From: Niallia nealsonii
GTDB taxonomy: Bacteria; Bacillota; Bacilli; Bacillales; Cytobacillaceae
Length of the DNA stretch: 64,000 nt
NCBI RefSeq assembly: GCF_002835805.1
Contig: NZ_PISE01000001.1
Span: 36,105-100,104 of the forward strand
Direction of reading: 5' to 3'
The position numbers and the translations under genes were made by a program. Below, piece by piece: positions 25,534 to 34,064 of this stretch (its first letter is position 1; each line of letters opens with the position of its first letter). The notes under the pieces are model-generated. The model was not told the origin of the DNA and did not search any database. It saw only the letters and a list, made by a program, of their open reading frames with translations.

Positions 25534-27234
25534 ATGACAATTTCAATTAACTTTGAACCTTCATGGAATGAAGGAATGATGAAAAGAATGGATGATGATG
25601 GTCCATGGGCAAATTGGGAATTATATAAACTTGCTCTAGAAATTGAACAGCAAACGATTATTCCTGAGTTCGAAGGATTGCAAGCTCCCAAACATTTATC
25701 AGATTTAACTCCACTTCCCCATCAGTTAGAAGTTGCAAAAAAAGTAATTGAAGACATGAACGGCAAAGCAATATTAGCAGATGAAGTAGGTCTTGGAAAA
25801 ACGATTGAAGCAGGATTGATTCTAAAAGAATACATGATTCGAGGGCTTGTAAAAAAAGTGCTTATATTAGTGCCTGCGTCCCTTGTCACACAATGGGCAA
25901 TGGAATTAAATACAAAATTTTTTATTCCCGCTGTCATTCAACGGAAAAGCTATGTATGGGAACAAGCAGATATCGTAGTATCTTCGATTGATACAGCAAA
26001 AAGAGATCCGCATAAAGATATTATCTATAATCAAGACTATGATTTAGTAATTATTGATGAAGCCCATAAATTAAAAAATAATAAAACTAAAAACTATGAA
26101 TTTGTGCAAAACTTAAAAAAGAAGTTCTGTCTATTGCTGACTGCGACACCTATTCAAAACCGCATAAGTGAAATATTCAACCTGGTTTCTTTATTGAAAC
26201 CAGGACATTTAGGCAATGAAGCAACATTTTACGAAAAATATAAAAAAGATGCCCGCTCTATTAATGATGATGAGCATTTAAAGGAACTAGTCAATAAAGT
26301 GATGATCCGCAATAGAAGGCAAGACACTGGCATTGAATGGACAAAACGCATTGTCGAAGCTATAACTATTGAATTTTCTAAAGAAGAGAAAGAACTATAT
26401 GATAGTATTTTAAACGTAAAAAATACGGATGCTACGGAAGAAAGCAGAAGTTCTTTTTCGATGATTACCCTGCAAAGAGAAGCATGCAGCTCAAGAGAAG
26501 CCGTCTACTATACATTGCAGAACATGCTAAAAAAAACAGAACAGCCAACTGATGCAGTACTGCAAAATATTCGTTTTTTAATGAAAAAGGTAGAAGCTGT
26601 TCAAAGTAATTCAAAAGCAGAAAAAGCCTTAGAATTAATCAAAAAAATAGATGATAAAGTTATTATTTTTACAGAGTACCGGGCCACACAATTATATCTG
26701 CAATGGTTTCTTAAACAACACGGAATCACGTCGGTTCCTTTTCGCGGCGGCTTTAAGAGAGGGAAAAAAGATTGGATGAGAGATTTATTTCAAAATCATG
26801 CTCAAGTACTTATTGCAACAGAAGCCGGCGGCGAAGGGATCAACCTGCAGTTTTGCAATCATATCATCAACTTTGATCTGCCTTGGAATCCAATGCGGCT
26901 AGAACAAAGAATCGGAAGAATTCACCGATTAGGACAAGAAAAAAATGTGATGATTTATAATTTTGCTATAAAGGATACTGTAGAAGACCATATTTTAAAA
27001 TTATTATATGAAAAAATTCATTTATTTGAAAAAGTGGTCGGCGATCTTGATGATATTTTAACAAAATTAGATTTTGGCAAAATGGACGACCATATGATGG
27101 ATATATTTTCTCATTCTCGTACAGAAGGTGAAATGAAAATTAAAATGGATAATTTAACAAGCATGATTGAATTTGCCCAAAGCTTAAAGGAAGGTGAAAG
27201 TAATGAAGCAAGAGGAAATACATCAATTTCTTGA
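25534..27234 (+). CDS. yqhH: SNF2-family DNA/RNA helicase-like ATPase YqhH
   Basis: 566-residue SNF2/Swi2 ATPase. Helicase motif I is DEVGLGKTIEAG (about residues 86-97), motif II DEAH, motif III LTATPIQNR, and the C-terminal motifs ATEAGGEGINLQFCNHIINFDLPWNPMRLEQRIGRIHRLGQ (shown in two parts in the protein, about 430-480). It probably remodels nucleic-acid complexes such as RNA polymerase-bound DNA, like RapA, by family analogy. It is translationally coupled to yqhG, whose start lies 32 nt before its end. Confidence 0.93.
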   Translation: MTISINFEPSWNEGMMKRMDDDGPWANWELYKLALEIEQQTIIPEFEGLQAPKHLSDLTPLPHQLEVAKKVIEDMNGKAILADEVGLGKTIEAGLILKEYMIRGLVKKVLILVPASLVTQWAMELNTKFFIPAVIQRKSYVWEQADIVVSSIDTAKRDPHKDIIYNQDYDLVIIDEAHKLKNNKTKNYEFVQNLKKKFCLLLTATPIQNRISEIFNLVSLLKPGHLGNEATFYEKYKKDARSINDDEHLKELVNKVMIRNRRQDTGIEWTKRIVEAITIEFSKEEKELYDSILNVKNTDATEESRSSFSMITLQREACSSREAVYYTLQNMLKKTEQPTDAVLQNIRFLMKKVEAVQSNSKAEKALELIKKIDDKVIIFTEYRATQLYLQWFLKQHGITSVPFRGGFKRGKKDWMRDLFQNHAQVLIATEAGGEGINLQFCNHIINFDLPWNPMRLEQRIGRIHRLGQEKNVMIYNFAIKDTVEDHILKLLYEKIHLFEKVVGDLDDILTKLDFGKMDDHMMDIFSHSRTEGEMKIKMDNLTSMIEFAQSLKEGESNEARGNTSIS

Positions 27235-27997
27235 ACGTTTTTTCTTAGCAAATGACTGCGAGATACTAGAAAACAAACAAGGGTATTTAATAGTGCAGTT
27301 AACCATTGACCTTGACAAAGAACTGATGAATCGACCATTTTATTGGCATTATCTTGAAAAAACAGGCGGTGTTCCAAATCCAGCCAAGTTAACACTGATT
27401 ACAAACCCAACCATTGCTCCAAAAGATATAAAAGGGGAGCTAATCCACTTTGGATCCCCGCGATTACACCAGTTATTTGCATGCGCAAAAAAATTATCCG
27501 GCTATATCCGTTTATATGAAAATAGAGAAGGCAAAGCTCAAGAGCATACTGCATTAAAACCTTGGATTAACATTAATATGAAAATATCTTATCAATGTGA
27601 TCGAAAACGAGATATTTTTCGTTCTATTGGTTTGCAGCTAATCAATGGGCAAATTGTCGATGATTTTCAATCAAAATTAGAAAAATTGCCATTAGCAGCA
27701 AAAATTCCTGATTTCGCCTTCACCTTATCACCGCTTATTATGCCAAAAAGCGGCATAACAAGAATTGAAAATACCGTAAAACAAGATTTGCTAAAAGAAG
27801 ATTATACATGGGCAGAAGAGGCAAAACAAAGATGGGCAAAAGATTTACGTCTATTAGAACACTTCTATGAAGAGATGGAGGACTACTCAGAAAGCCTAGA
27901 AACAGAAAAATTAGCCCTTCAAGAACAATATGAGCCGAAAATAAATATCTCTATTATAAATGGAGGACTCTTTTATTTAACTTCTGAGGCTATTTGA
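27203..27997 (+). CDS. yqhG: YqhG family protein
   Basis: 264-residue YqhG-family protein of unknown function, always found after the SNF2 gene in related genomes. The ATG at 27203 follows AAGGAAGGTGAA. The C-terminus (GGLFYLTSEAI) ends at a TGA that lies at the edge of the TnpB element: the last stop bases come from the inserted DNA. Joining the two flanks of the element gives the same final residues and a TAA stop, so the protein is unchanged. Confidence 0.88.
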   Translation: MKQEEIHQFLERFFLANDCEILENKQGYLIVQLTIDLDKELMNRPFYWHYLEKTGGVPNPAKLTLITNPTIAPKDIKGELIHFGSPRLHQLFACAKKLSGYIRLYENREGKAQEHTALKPWININMKISYQCDRKRDIFRSIGLQLINGQIVDDFQSKLEKLPLAAKIPDFAFTLSPLIMPKSGITRIENTVKQDLLKEDYTWAEEAKQRWAKDLRLLEHFYEEMEDYSESLETEKLALQEQYEPKINISIINGGLFYLTSEAI

Positions 27998-28140
27998 ACT
28001 ACTCACCACTTAACAACCTTACGGTGTGTTGGAAGTGGGAGATTCCTAAGAACACCAGCGTAACCGCTAGTTATGGATTAGGCTAGCCCCGTAGTTCCTA
28101 CGGTTAGAAGTCTTTTATTGCTTCCTTTTGGAGATTTTGC
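27994..28140 (-). ncRNA. Putative TnpB guide (omega/re) RNA, right-end region
   Basis: In IS605 elements the RNA overlapping the tnpB 3' end and right end guides TnpB. Here the stretch after the tnpB stop contains a perfect hairpin CCGTAG/CTACGG (28089-28103) and the conserved GCTAGCC...GTTACGCTGGTGTTC and AAGTGGTGAGTAGTTCAA blocks. The guide would continue into flanking DNA (27993 downward, the yqhG 3' end). The 5' end inside tnpB is approximate. Confidence 0.6.
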
Positions 28141-29217
28141 CCTGCGTTCCTATCTCGATCGTGAGAGGCGCCACAAGAAGGGCAATCCCATTCTCGAAGA
28201 TTTAGATTCTTCACCTCTTTATTTTGGTAGCCGCAGCACGAACATAGCTGAGAACTAGCGAATGTTTTAGCCATAGCCATGACTTGTCTGCCATACCATT
28301 TTGCTTTGTACTCTACCATCGTTCTGAATGTTGTCCAAGATGCTTCGCTAATTACTTTGGCTAGTTGGTGGTTTTTCAGCATATTCGATACTTGCAAATC
28401 TTCTATGCCAATGACATCGTGGTTTTGGATGATGTTGGTAGAGATTTTTTGCAAGTAATCTATTCGTGCATTCGTGATTTTTTCATGAAGACGCGCCACT
28501 TTTCGTTTTTGTTTCTGATAATTTTCCGCTTCTTCTAATAGACATTTTCGTTTTAAAGCCACTTGTTGTCGTCTGGAAAGAATCCGTTGTGCCTCCGCCA
28601 ATTTCTTTTCCCCTGTACGAAACCATGACTTCACCAGTGGAAAGGATGGCAAAGTCTTTTAATCCAACATCTACCCCAACAGAGGATCCAGTTTTAGGTA
28701 ATTCCCGGACTTCTGTTTCTACCAAGATAGACACAAAATAGTTACCGCTTGGATGACGTCTAACCGTAGCGCTTACGATACGACCTTTTACTTCCCGACT
28801 TTTGGCAAAGCGAACAAGACCTAGTTTAGGCAATTTAATTTTGTGGGCGACAACGGCAATATTCCCGTTCGTATGCTTCGTTGTATAGGATTGTACGGGA
28901 TTCTTTTTCGACTTAAATCGTGAGGCTTGGTTTTGTTTCTGGAAGAATCGAGTATAGGAATCAGCTAGGTTTTGGAGGGAGGATGGAAGAGCTGTGCTGT
29001 CTACTTCTTTTAACCATACTAATTCTTTTTTTAAGGATGGCAATGGAGAAGAACAAGCCTTATAGGTTAATCCTTTGCTCGTTTCTGTGTAAGTATCCTT
29101 CCATTCTGTTAAAAAATGGTTGAACACAAAACGGGCACAGCCGATAGTTTCAGCAATCAGTATTTCCTGTTTCCGGTTTAGATAGATACGAAATTTATAG
29201 GCTTTATGAACCAACAT
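28104..29217 (-). pseudogene. tnpB: tnpB (RNA-guided nuclease/IS605 OrfB), frameshifted
   Basis: A full-length TnpB is split in two frames. The N-terminal part from 29217 carries the HTH/WED region and the first RuvC motif [16 protein letters not shown]. The C-terminal part, open from about 28650 to 28104, carries [18 protein letters not shown], the RuvC Glu in GIEDLQV, the zinc finger CSCCG...CPSCG and the last RuvC Asp in DRDRNAGQN. The frame change is near 28625-28645, just after STGE. All catalytic residues are otherwise present, so the lesion may be recent or a base-call error. Promoter-like TATAAT lies 25-30 nt upstream of the start. Confidence 0.85.
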
Positions 29218-29470
29218 TGCTGTTTTCCTCCTCTCCTCTTATTATAACAAGTTAGAAAGGGGAAAAACAGAAAAAGAACATATGATCTTTTTTTCAGGTG
29301 AAAAAGATAAGGGAGGATACTATCCTCTCATCGATTCCCTTCATACAGCCCTCGAACAGTCGGACTATCCAGCTAGGAAACCCACCCATCCCTTATTCAT
29401 CTCCACCTTACTCATCGGATTATCCCCTTCTCCTTCCTTGAAGATGGAGTCTTCTCGCCTATTAAAGATA

Positions 29471-29527
29471 AAAAAGGCTTATTAGTATAGCGCTCTTTAA
29501 AAAAGCGTTTATCTAATAAGCCTTTTT
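29471..29527. terminator. Bidirectional terminator, yqhG / yqzE
   Basis: Long stem AAAAGGCTTATTAG / CTAATAAGCCTTTT with an inner GCGCT..AAGCG arm, A-run and T-run on either side. It terminates yqzE on the minus strand and originally lay just after yqhG, from which it is now separated by the TnpB element. Confidence 0.88.
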
Positions 29528-29529
29528 CA

Positions 29530-29721
29530 TTAATGTTTTCTTCGTCTCGATTTTTTGACACTATAGCTAATGGCATATGGTAAAATGCCAAACCACCTGA
29601 GCATAAAAGGTTCTTTATGATCTTTTTTTTCTTTTTTTAATTGTTTTCGCTGATCTTTCGGCTGATCCATATATTGCACAAATGTTTGCGTTAAATATTT
29701 TACATAATCATTTGTATTCAT
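29530..29721 (-). CDS. yqzE: YqzE family protein
   Basis: 63-residue small protein with a strongly charged middle (DQRKQLKKEKKDHKE), then FMLRWFGILPYAISYSV, and a basic tail. This is the YqzE family, found after the comG operon in Bacillus. GGGAG lies 7 nt before ATG 29721. In B. subtilis yqzE is co-transcribed with late competence genes; its function is unknown. Confidence 0.88.
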   Translation of the reverse strand: MNTNDYVKYLTQTFVQYMDQPKDQRKQLKKEKKDHKEPFMLRWFGILPYAISYSVKKSRRRKH

Positions 29722-29782
29722 CACAATACTCCCTGACTTTTTACTTACATCATAGCCAGTAAGAAAACAAAGTATTCTTCCA

Positions 29783-30169
29783 TCATTTTGTTTTCTCTAT
29801 CCACCTCGTCATTTTATGCTGCTCGATATTAAAATAACTAATCGCGTTTATTTGATAATTTGGCGCTGCTGTTAACATATAGTCGACCTTTTCCTCTGTT
29901 TGCGAATATTTTTGAATGGTATATTGAACCGTCCCATGATTATACATATATTTTCCTGCTTTCGATTCAATTTCTGGATTAGCTAATTTCCCTTCGATAT
30001 CTTTTACCGTGTTCATTAAATAATAGTCATTTCTGTACTGTACTTTTGTTTCTTCTAATATCTTTTTTTTATTGAGATAAAAATCTGTCATGGCAACAAA
30101 AAAAATCATAAATAAAAGAAATACACAAAATGTAATAGGATAAATGAATCCACATTCACGACGAATCAT
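29783..30169 (-). CDS. comGG: Competence protein ComGG
   Basis: 128 residues with a single N-terminal hydrophobic helix (about 9-28) and a soluble C-terminal part. Minor component of the competence pseudopilus region. ComGG lacks the full prepilin motif of the other pilins, as here (ECGFIYPIT). It is the last gene of comG. It is identified mainly by position and layout because ComGG sequences diverge rapidly. Confidence 0.85.
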   Translation of the reverse strand: MIRRECGFIYPITFCVFLLFMIFFVAMTDFYLNKKKILEETKVQYRNDYYLMNTVKDIEGKLANPEIESKAGKYMYNHGTVQYTIQKYSQTEEKVDYMLTAAPNYQINAISYFNIEQHKMTRWIEKTK

Positions 30170-30180
30170 CTATATCCCCC

Positions 30181-30645
30181 TCAAAGATTTAAATAAGACC
30201 GCACTTCAACTTCTTTCTGCTGCATATATTGATCTTTCACCATAACTTTCACTCCATTAGCAATAGCAGAGAAATTAATCGTTTCTATCCCTTGCAAAAC
30301 TACTTCATGCCCAGATACATTAACCCTTCTGCGAATTTTATTAGAATACCATTCATATTGGATGTTTTCTCCATCAATATAAAGCAGCAGCTTATTTTGC
30401 TCTACATCTATACTCTCTGACATCCTTACTTCCTTTTTTAATTGTTGAGCAAAAATTTCCCATTCAATATTTTGCAATTGTTTTTCTATTGGTTGCACGT
30501 TGAGGATAATTTGAAGAAAAAAAGGCAAAAAGGAGACAATTATCAAAAAAATAAATAAAGAAAACAGCATATCTAATAAAATAAAGCCCTTTTTATTTAT
30601 AATAGATTTCACAAAAAAATTGCTTTCTTTGAAAATTATTTTCAT
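30181..30645 (-). CDS. comGF: Competence protein ComGF
   Basis: 154 residues. The prepilin-like segment KKGFILLDMLFSLFIFLIIVSF (Gly-Phe cleavage context) begins at about residue 18, followed by a soluble domain with YIDGENIQYEWYSNKIRRR. AAAGGAGGT precedes ATG 30645, which makes a 53-nt overlap with comGE; an in-frame GTG at 30612 is the alternative. Minor pseudopilin needed for DNA binding during transformation. Confidence 0.85.
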   Translation of the reverse strand: MKIIFKESNFFVKSIINKKGFILLDMLFSLFIFLIIVSFLPFFLQIILNVQPIEKQLQNIEWEIFAQQLKKEVRMSESIDVEQNKLLLYIDGENIQYEWYSNKIRRRVNVSGHEVVLQGIETINFSAIANGVKVMVKDQYMQQKEVEVRSYLNL

Positions 30646-30916
30646 AATAAATGCATACCTCCTTTTCTGTGTTCCATTTGATCTGATAGAGAATACCTTC
30701 TTTTTTTATATAAAAGTTATCCTTTTTCTTATCCTCTACAAGCATTCCTTCTAAATGTTCATATAATACTTGAGTAGCCAATTTTTCTTCATCCAATTGC
30801 TTCAGTTGTTTAAGCAATTGGGTGTATGCGGGAATAAAAAAGAGGCACATCAGAAACAAAACGGTTAGAGCCAAAAACATTTCAGGAAGTGAAAATCCTT
30901 TACCATTTCGTAACAT
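30593..30916 (-). CDS. comGE: Competence pseudopilin ComGE
   Basis: 107 residues from ATG 30916, preceded by AAGG at 8 nt; an in-frame TTG at 30934 is less likely. The leader GKGFSLPEMFLALTVLFLMC is a type IV pilin-like methylation/cleavage motif (K-G/F-S-L-P-E). Minor pseudopilin of the DNA-uptake pilus. It overlaps comGD by 17 nt and comGF by 53 nt. Confidence 0.87.
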   Translation of the reverse strand: MLRNGKGFSLPEMFLALTVLFLMCLFFIPAYTQLLKQLKQLDEEKLATQVLYEHLEGMLVEDKKKDNFYIKKEGILYQIKWNTEKEVCIYYENNFQRKQFFCEIYYK

Positions 30917-31337
30917 AAAATCTACCTTGGCCAATCTGAATCGTTAGCGTGTATTTTTTTTCGTCTATCGAAAACGGATATGTAGCAAATTTGCTCATAT
31001 TCCCATTAGGCAAGATAGAAAAATTAAAAGAAACACGATCCTCATTAATGACTATTGTTTCGTCATATTTGCGGTAAATAATCTCTCCTGTTGCAATGTC
31101 CCCTTTAATTGCATACTCTTTTTTTGATGGAGTAAATTGAACATACATTCTCATTTGATGGGAAAGTGCATAACTTTGAGCATAAAATAAATCAGCTTGC
31201 AGCTGGGTAAAAAAAGTGTTTCCTTTTACCATCTCCATTTGTGGTTTAAATACAAGAAACGATAAAGAGAGTAAAATCATAAAAATAGACAATGCCACCA
31301 TCATTTCCAGTAACGTAAATCCTTTTTCATTTATCAT
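30900..31337 (-). CDS. comGD: Competence pseudopilin ComGD
   Basis: 145 residues. Prepilin motif EKGFTLLEMMVALSIFMILL at residues 4-23, cleaved by ComC between Gly and Phe, then a GspH-like C-terminal domain. Its start overlaps the comGC stop by 4 nt. Minor pseudopilin of the competence pseudopilus. Confidence 0.92.
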   Translation of the reverse strand: MINEKGFTLLEMMVALSIFMILLSLSFLVFKPQMEMVKGNTFFTQLQADLFYAQSYALSHQMRMYVQFTPSKKEYAIKGDIATGEIIYRKYDETIVINEDRVSFNFSILPNGNMSKFATYPFSIDEKKYTLTIQIGQGRFYVTKW

Positions 31338-31645
31338 GGTGCACTTTGAGCTGTTACAGTGCCATTTGTGCTAATTGCGATAGCATCTCCATTAGGACAA
31401 GTTGTTTGCCCCTCCTGCAAATACCCTTCCTCTGCAAGAGATGCTGCCGTTTCTGGATATTTCTTTTTGTCCATATAGTAGGACTGCACTTCTGCTTGAA
31501 CCATTTTTATAAATGCATCACAGCCGGTTGTGTTAATTTTCGAATTATGTTTTGTTACATTTGGAATCGTAATTAAAAGCAGAATGGAAATGACCAATAG
31601 TACAATCATCATTTCAATTAATGTAAATCCCTTTTCATTTTTCAT
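31334..31645 (-). CDS. comGC: Major competence pseudopilin ComGC
   Basis: 103 residues. Classic prepilin motif EKGFTLIEMMIVLLVISILL, then the conserved pair of cysteines in TTGCDAF and QTTCPNGD, known to form the disulfide of ComGC. It is the main building block of the transformation pseudopilus. It follows comGB by 12 nt, with AAAGGAG in front. Confidence 0.96.
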   Translation of the reverse strand: MKNEKGFTLIEMMIVLLVISILLLITIPNVTKHNSKINTTGCDAFIKMVQAEVQSYYMDKKKYPETAASLAEEGYLQEGQTTCPNGDAIAISTNGTVTAQSAP

Positions 31646-31657
31646 TTTTTTCTCCTT

Positions 31658-32710
31658 TCAAAACCCATCTAACAGTTGGAACATCGGCAATAACACCGCC
31701 AAATAAATGGAAATAATCAATAATCCTACAAATCCATAAAGGCACGGCTGCACCAATTTTATTGTTTTATTAATTTTTTTCTCTAATGTATTTATACAGA
31801 AACTACTAAAAAAAGCGAGTTCTTGATCTAACTTGCCATTTTCTTGTCCATGCTTCAAAATTTTCATTAATTCTTTTTCTAAAAATACAATGGCCTCAAA
31901 AGCAGTTTCCAATCTTTCTCCCGTTTTTAACTCTTCAATGACAAATGTACCAATCTCTTTATATAAAAGCTGCTGTTTATTTTGCTGAAAAAATTGCAGG
32001 CTTTCATAAATAGAAAAGCCGCCTGAAAGCAAATAACTTAGTTGTTGGGTTATTGTATGAGTGTAATAAAGGGAAAAGTAACTTCCGATAAAGGGGATTT
32101 TGGTATAGAGTCTGCTTTTGGTCATACTGTCCATCTTTTTTATTTTCAAATGATAATAAAACAATAATGCGATACAAAAAAGCAGCAAAACAATACAAAT
32201 AATTGGAAGCATTTTTCCTGCACCAATAATAAACAACATAAAGAGATTGCGTTTTAAATCCATGGATAAAAAAAGCGCAGTAAATTTCGGCAATAAGATC
32301 TGCTGTACAAATCCGAACAATACAGCGGTAAATGCCATGAGAAAAAGGGGATAATAGAGGATTTTTTTTAATTTGGCCACTGTTCGCTGCCTACTTGTCA
32401 TCATGCTGCCTGCATCTTGAAATGCTATAGCAAAACCACCATGCTTTTCTGCAAAAAAGACATAGCTTATCAACTGCACATTAAATTGGAGCTTAATCAA
32501 ATTTTCATAAAATGATTCCCCTCCTTGCAATGATCCAATACACGCGCGAATTTCTTCCTGTTTATTAAATGGCAAATAATATAAAGTTGATTGCACTGCT
32601 TCTGCTAAGCTATAACCTCTCGCAAGCAATTCACCAATATTCATTAAAAACATCGCCTGCTCATCAAGTGACCATTTATTCTTTTTCATAGTCAAATACC
32701 CAGCGTTCAT
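31658..32710 (-). CDS. comGB: Competence membrane protein ComGB (GspF family)
   Basis: About 350 residues with two GspF-type domains (each helical, about 25-140 and 225-330) and three transmembrane helices (about 100-125, 160-190, 320-345). It forms the membrane platform for pseudopilus assembly. The start is uncertain: ATG 32710 and ATG 32689 are both possible, both inside the 3' end of comGA, giving an overlap of 14-35 nt. Confidence 0.9.
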   Translation of the reverse strand: MNAGYLTMKKNKWSLDEQAMFLMNIGELLARGYSLAEAVQSTLYYLPFNKQEEIRACIGSLQGGESFYENLIKLQFNVQLISYVFFAEKHGGFAIAFQDAGSMMTSRQRTVAKLKKILYYPLFLMAFTAVLFGFVQQILLPKFTALFLSMDLKRNLFMLFIIGAGKMLPIICIVLLLFCIALLFYYHLKIKKMDSMTKSRLYTKIPFIGSYFSLYYTHTITQQLSYLLSGGFSIYESLQFFQQNKQQLLYKEIGTFVIEELKTGERLETAFEAIVFLEKELMKILKHGQENGKLDQELAFFSSFCINTLEKKINKTIKLVQPCLYGFVGLLIISIYLAVLLPMFQLLDGF

Positions 32711-33770
32711 ATTCTTCTTCTTTAATAAATCCCAGTGCAATGCCTTTATTAATATTTTGTGCCAAAGTTTTATAGATTTTTTCCTTTCCTTGCGATGCTC
32801 CTCTTAAAATGCTCATAATAGTTTTGCCTGTAATAATTTCAAATACACTGGCTCTTTTTAAACGCTCGCTTACGCTAAAGCAATAGGGAGAACATTCTCC
32901 ATCACAAAAGGGACAGACTAACTCTACTAATCGCTGTGCCGTTACGGCAATTAATGTTTGTTCAATTTCCTGCTTTTGAATGCCAAATTCCATTAAACGA
33001 CCAATCGCTCCTTTTGCATCCCTTGTATGCATGGTGGTAATGACCAAATGGCCTGTTAGTGCTGCTCTAATCGCAATTTCTGCCGTTTCACCATCCCTTA
33101 TTTCACCGACCATGATAATATCAGGATCATGTCTAAGGATTGCTTTTAAACCTGTTGAATACGTGATTCCAGCCTTTTCATTGACTTGAATCTGCAGCAC
33201 ATTTTCTTGAGGCCTTTCAATAGGGTCTTCTAAACTGATGACATTCCTGTGATAAAGGTGAGCATTTTCATTTAATAAAGAATATAATGTAGTTGTTTTG
33301 CCCGATCCAGTCGGTCCTGTGAAAATCACCAGCCCATGAGCATGCTTTAATAATGCAATGAGCTTTCTTGAAGTTTCTGGGAAAAGACTAATATAGTGAA
33401 TGGGAATGTCATTTTTCTCTTGAAGAATCCGGATAACTAAACTTTCGTGGGGAGAGGATGGCAGTGTAGAAAAGCGCAAGCCAATTTTTTGATCTTTTAG
33501 TTTAAGGGAATAAGCGCCATTTTGAGGCCGCCTCCTTTCTCCAATATCCATAGAGGCTGTAAACTTAAAATGCGAAATTAATTTGTCACATTGCTTAGGA
33601 GGAAGGATAAATTTTGTGTGGAGTTTATTTGAAATGCGAAATTGGAGCAGGGATCCTTGGGGCTTTGGAATAATATGAATATCTGTTGCCTCATCTTCCA
33701 CCGCCTCCCGAATAATGCGGTTAGCTAAAGCTTCAATTGATATCACCTTACATAGTGCACCACCTTTCAT
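32676..33770 (-). CDS. comGA: Competence traffic ATPase ComGA (GspE family)
   Basis: 364 residues or slightly fewer. Motifs: DIGERRRPQNGAYSL, Walker A GPTGSGKTTTLYSLL (about 148-162), Asp box EDPIE, Walker B-like DPDIIMVGEIRDGETA and the late ICPFC-like LVCPFCDGEC. It powers pseudopilus assembly. The annotated ATG 33770 lacks a ribosome binding site; a GTG at 33746 behind AAAGGTGG gives an N-terminus closer to known ComGA and may be the true start. A clear ComK box pair was not found. Confidence 0.93.
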   Translation of the reverse strand: MKGGALCKVISIEALANRIIREAVEDEATDIHIIPKPQGSLLQFRISNKLHTKFILPPKQCDKLISHFKFTASMDIGERRRPQNGAYSLKLKDQKIGLRFSTLPSSPHESLVIRILQEKNDIPIHYISLFPETSRKLIALLKHAHGLVIFTGPTGSGKTTTLYSLLNENAHLYHRNVISLEDPIERPQENVLQIQVNEKAGITYSTGLKAILRHDPDIIMVGEIRDGETAEIAIRAALTGHLVITTMHTRDAKGAIGRLMEFGIQKQEIEQTLIAVTAQRLVELVCPFCDGECSPYCFSVSERLKRASVFEIITGKTIMSILRGASQGKEKIYKTLAQNINKGIALGFIKEEEYERWVFDYEKE

Positions 33771-33973
33771 TTATTTACTAAGATTATTTCGGCCAATTTC
33801 TTTTATCTCCTGCTTGCTCTTTCTTTTTTTCTAAACAATTTTGGAGAGAGTTCATCAATTTGTCAAAATTCACATTAACTTTTCCTAATTTAGTGCCTTA
33901 TCCATAAAACAGAAAAAGCTCTGTAGCCTCAAGGCACTTCTTATATATATTAAACTATTTATTACAATACACT
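33771..33973. other. comG upstream region
   Basis: Contains TTGACA (minus, about 33858-33863) and a hairpin AGTGCCTT...AAGGCACT (33892-33938) whose loop includes CAGAAAAAGCTCTG. Probably the comG promoter region. Confidence 0.35.
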
Positions 33974-34020
33974 AAAAAGATGGCTCCAAACAAAATTCTT
34001 GTTGGTTAGAGCCATCTTTT
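33974..34020. terminator. Terminator after the amino acid permease gene
   Basis: Stem AAAAGATGGCTC-CAAACAA / TTGTTGG-GAGCCATCTTTT, about 18 bp with a bulge; T-rich on both exits. On the minus strand it terminates the permease gene. Confidence 0.87.
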
Positions 34021-34064
34021 CTTTTATTTTCCGAAGAAACAATTAACGGACTATCCTATTATCT

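Larger units (their letters stand above)
27994..29461 (-). mobile_element. IS200/IS605-type element carrying only tnpB (IS1341-like)
   Basis: About 1468 bp, minus-strand orientation. The right end (27994 to about 28103) has the conserved hairpin-rich sequence after tnpB, ending in GAGTAGTTCAA. The left end extends to 29461, next to TTTAA (minus strand 29466-29462). Removing the element rejoins GAGGCTAT to TTAAAGATAAAAAAGG, restoring yqhG stop TAA and its terminator. That is the expected IS605 mode, insertion 3' of a short target motif without duplication. No tnpA is present. The left 170 bp is GC-rich with inverted repeats (for example GAGGATA/TATCCTC near 29315). Confidence 0.82.

Noticed and set aside
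29282..29485. 67-codon plus-strand ORF
   Set aside because: Lies in the left end of the TnpB element; no ribosome binding site and no protein-like features.
33771..33973. ComK-binding AT-boxes upstream of comGA
   Set aside because: AAAA and TTTT tracts are present but none with the AAAA-N5-TTTT spacing in a proper pair.
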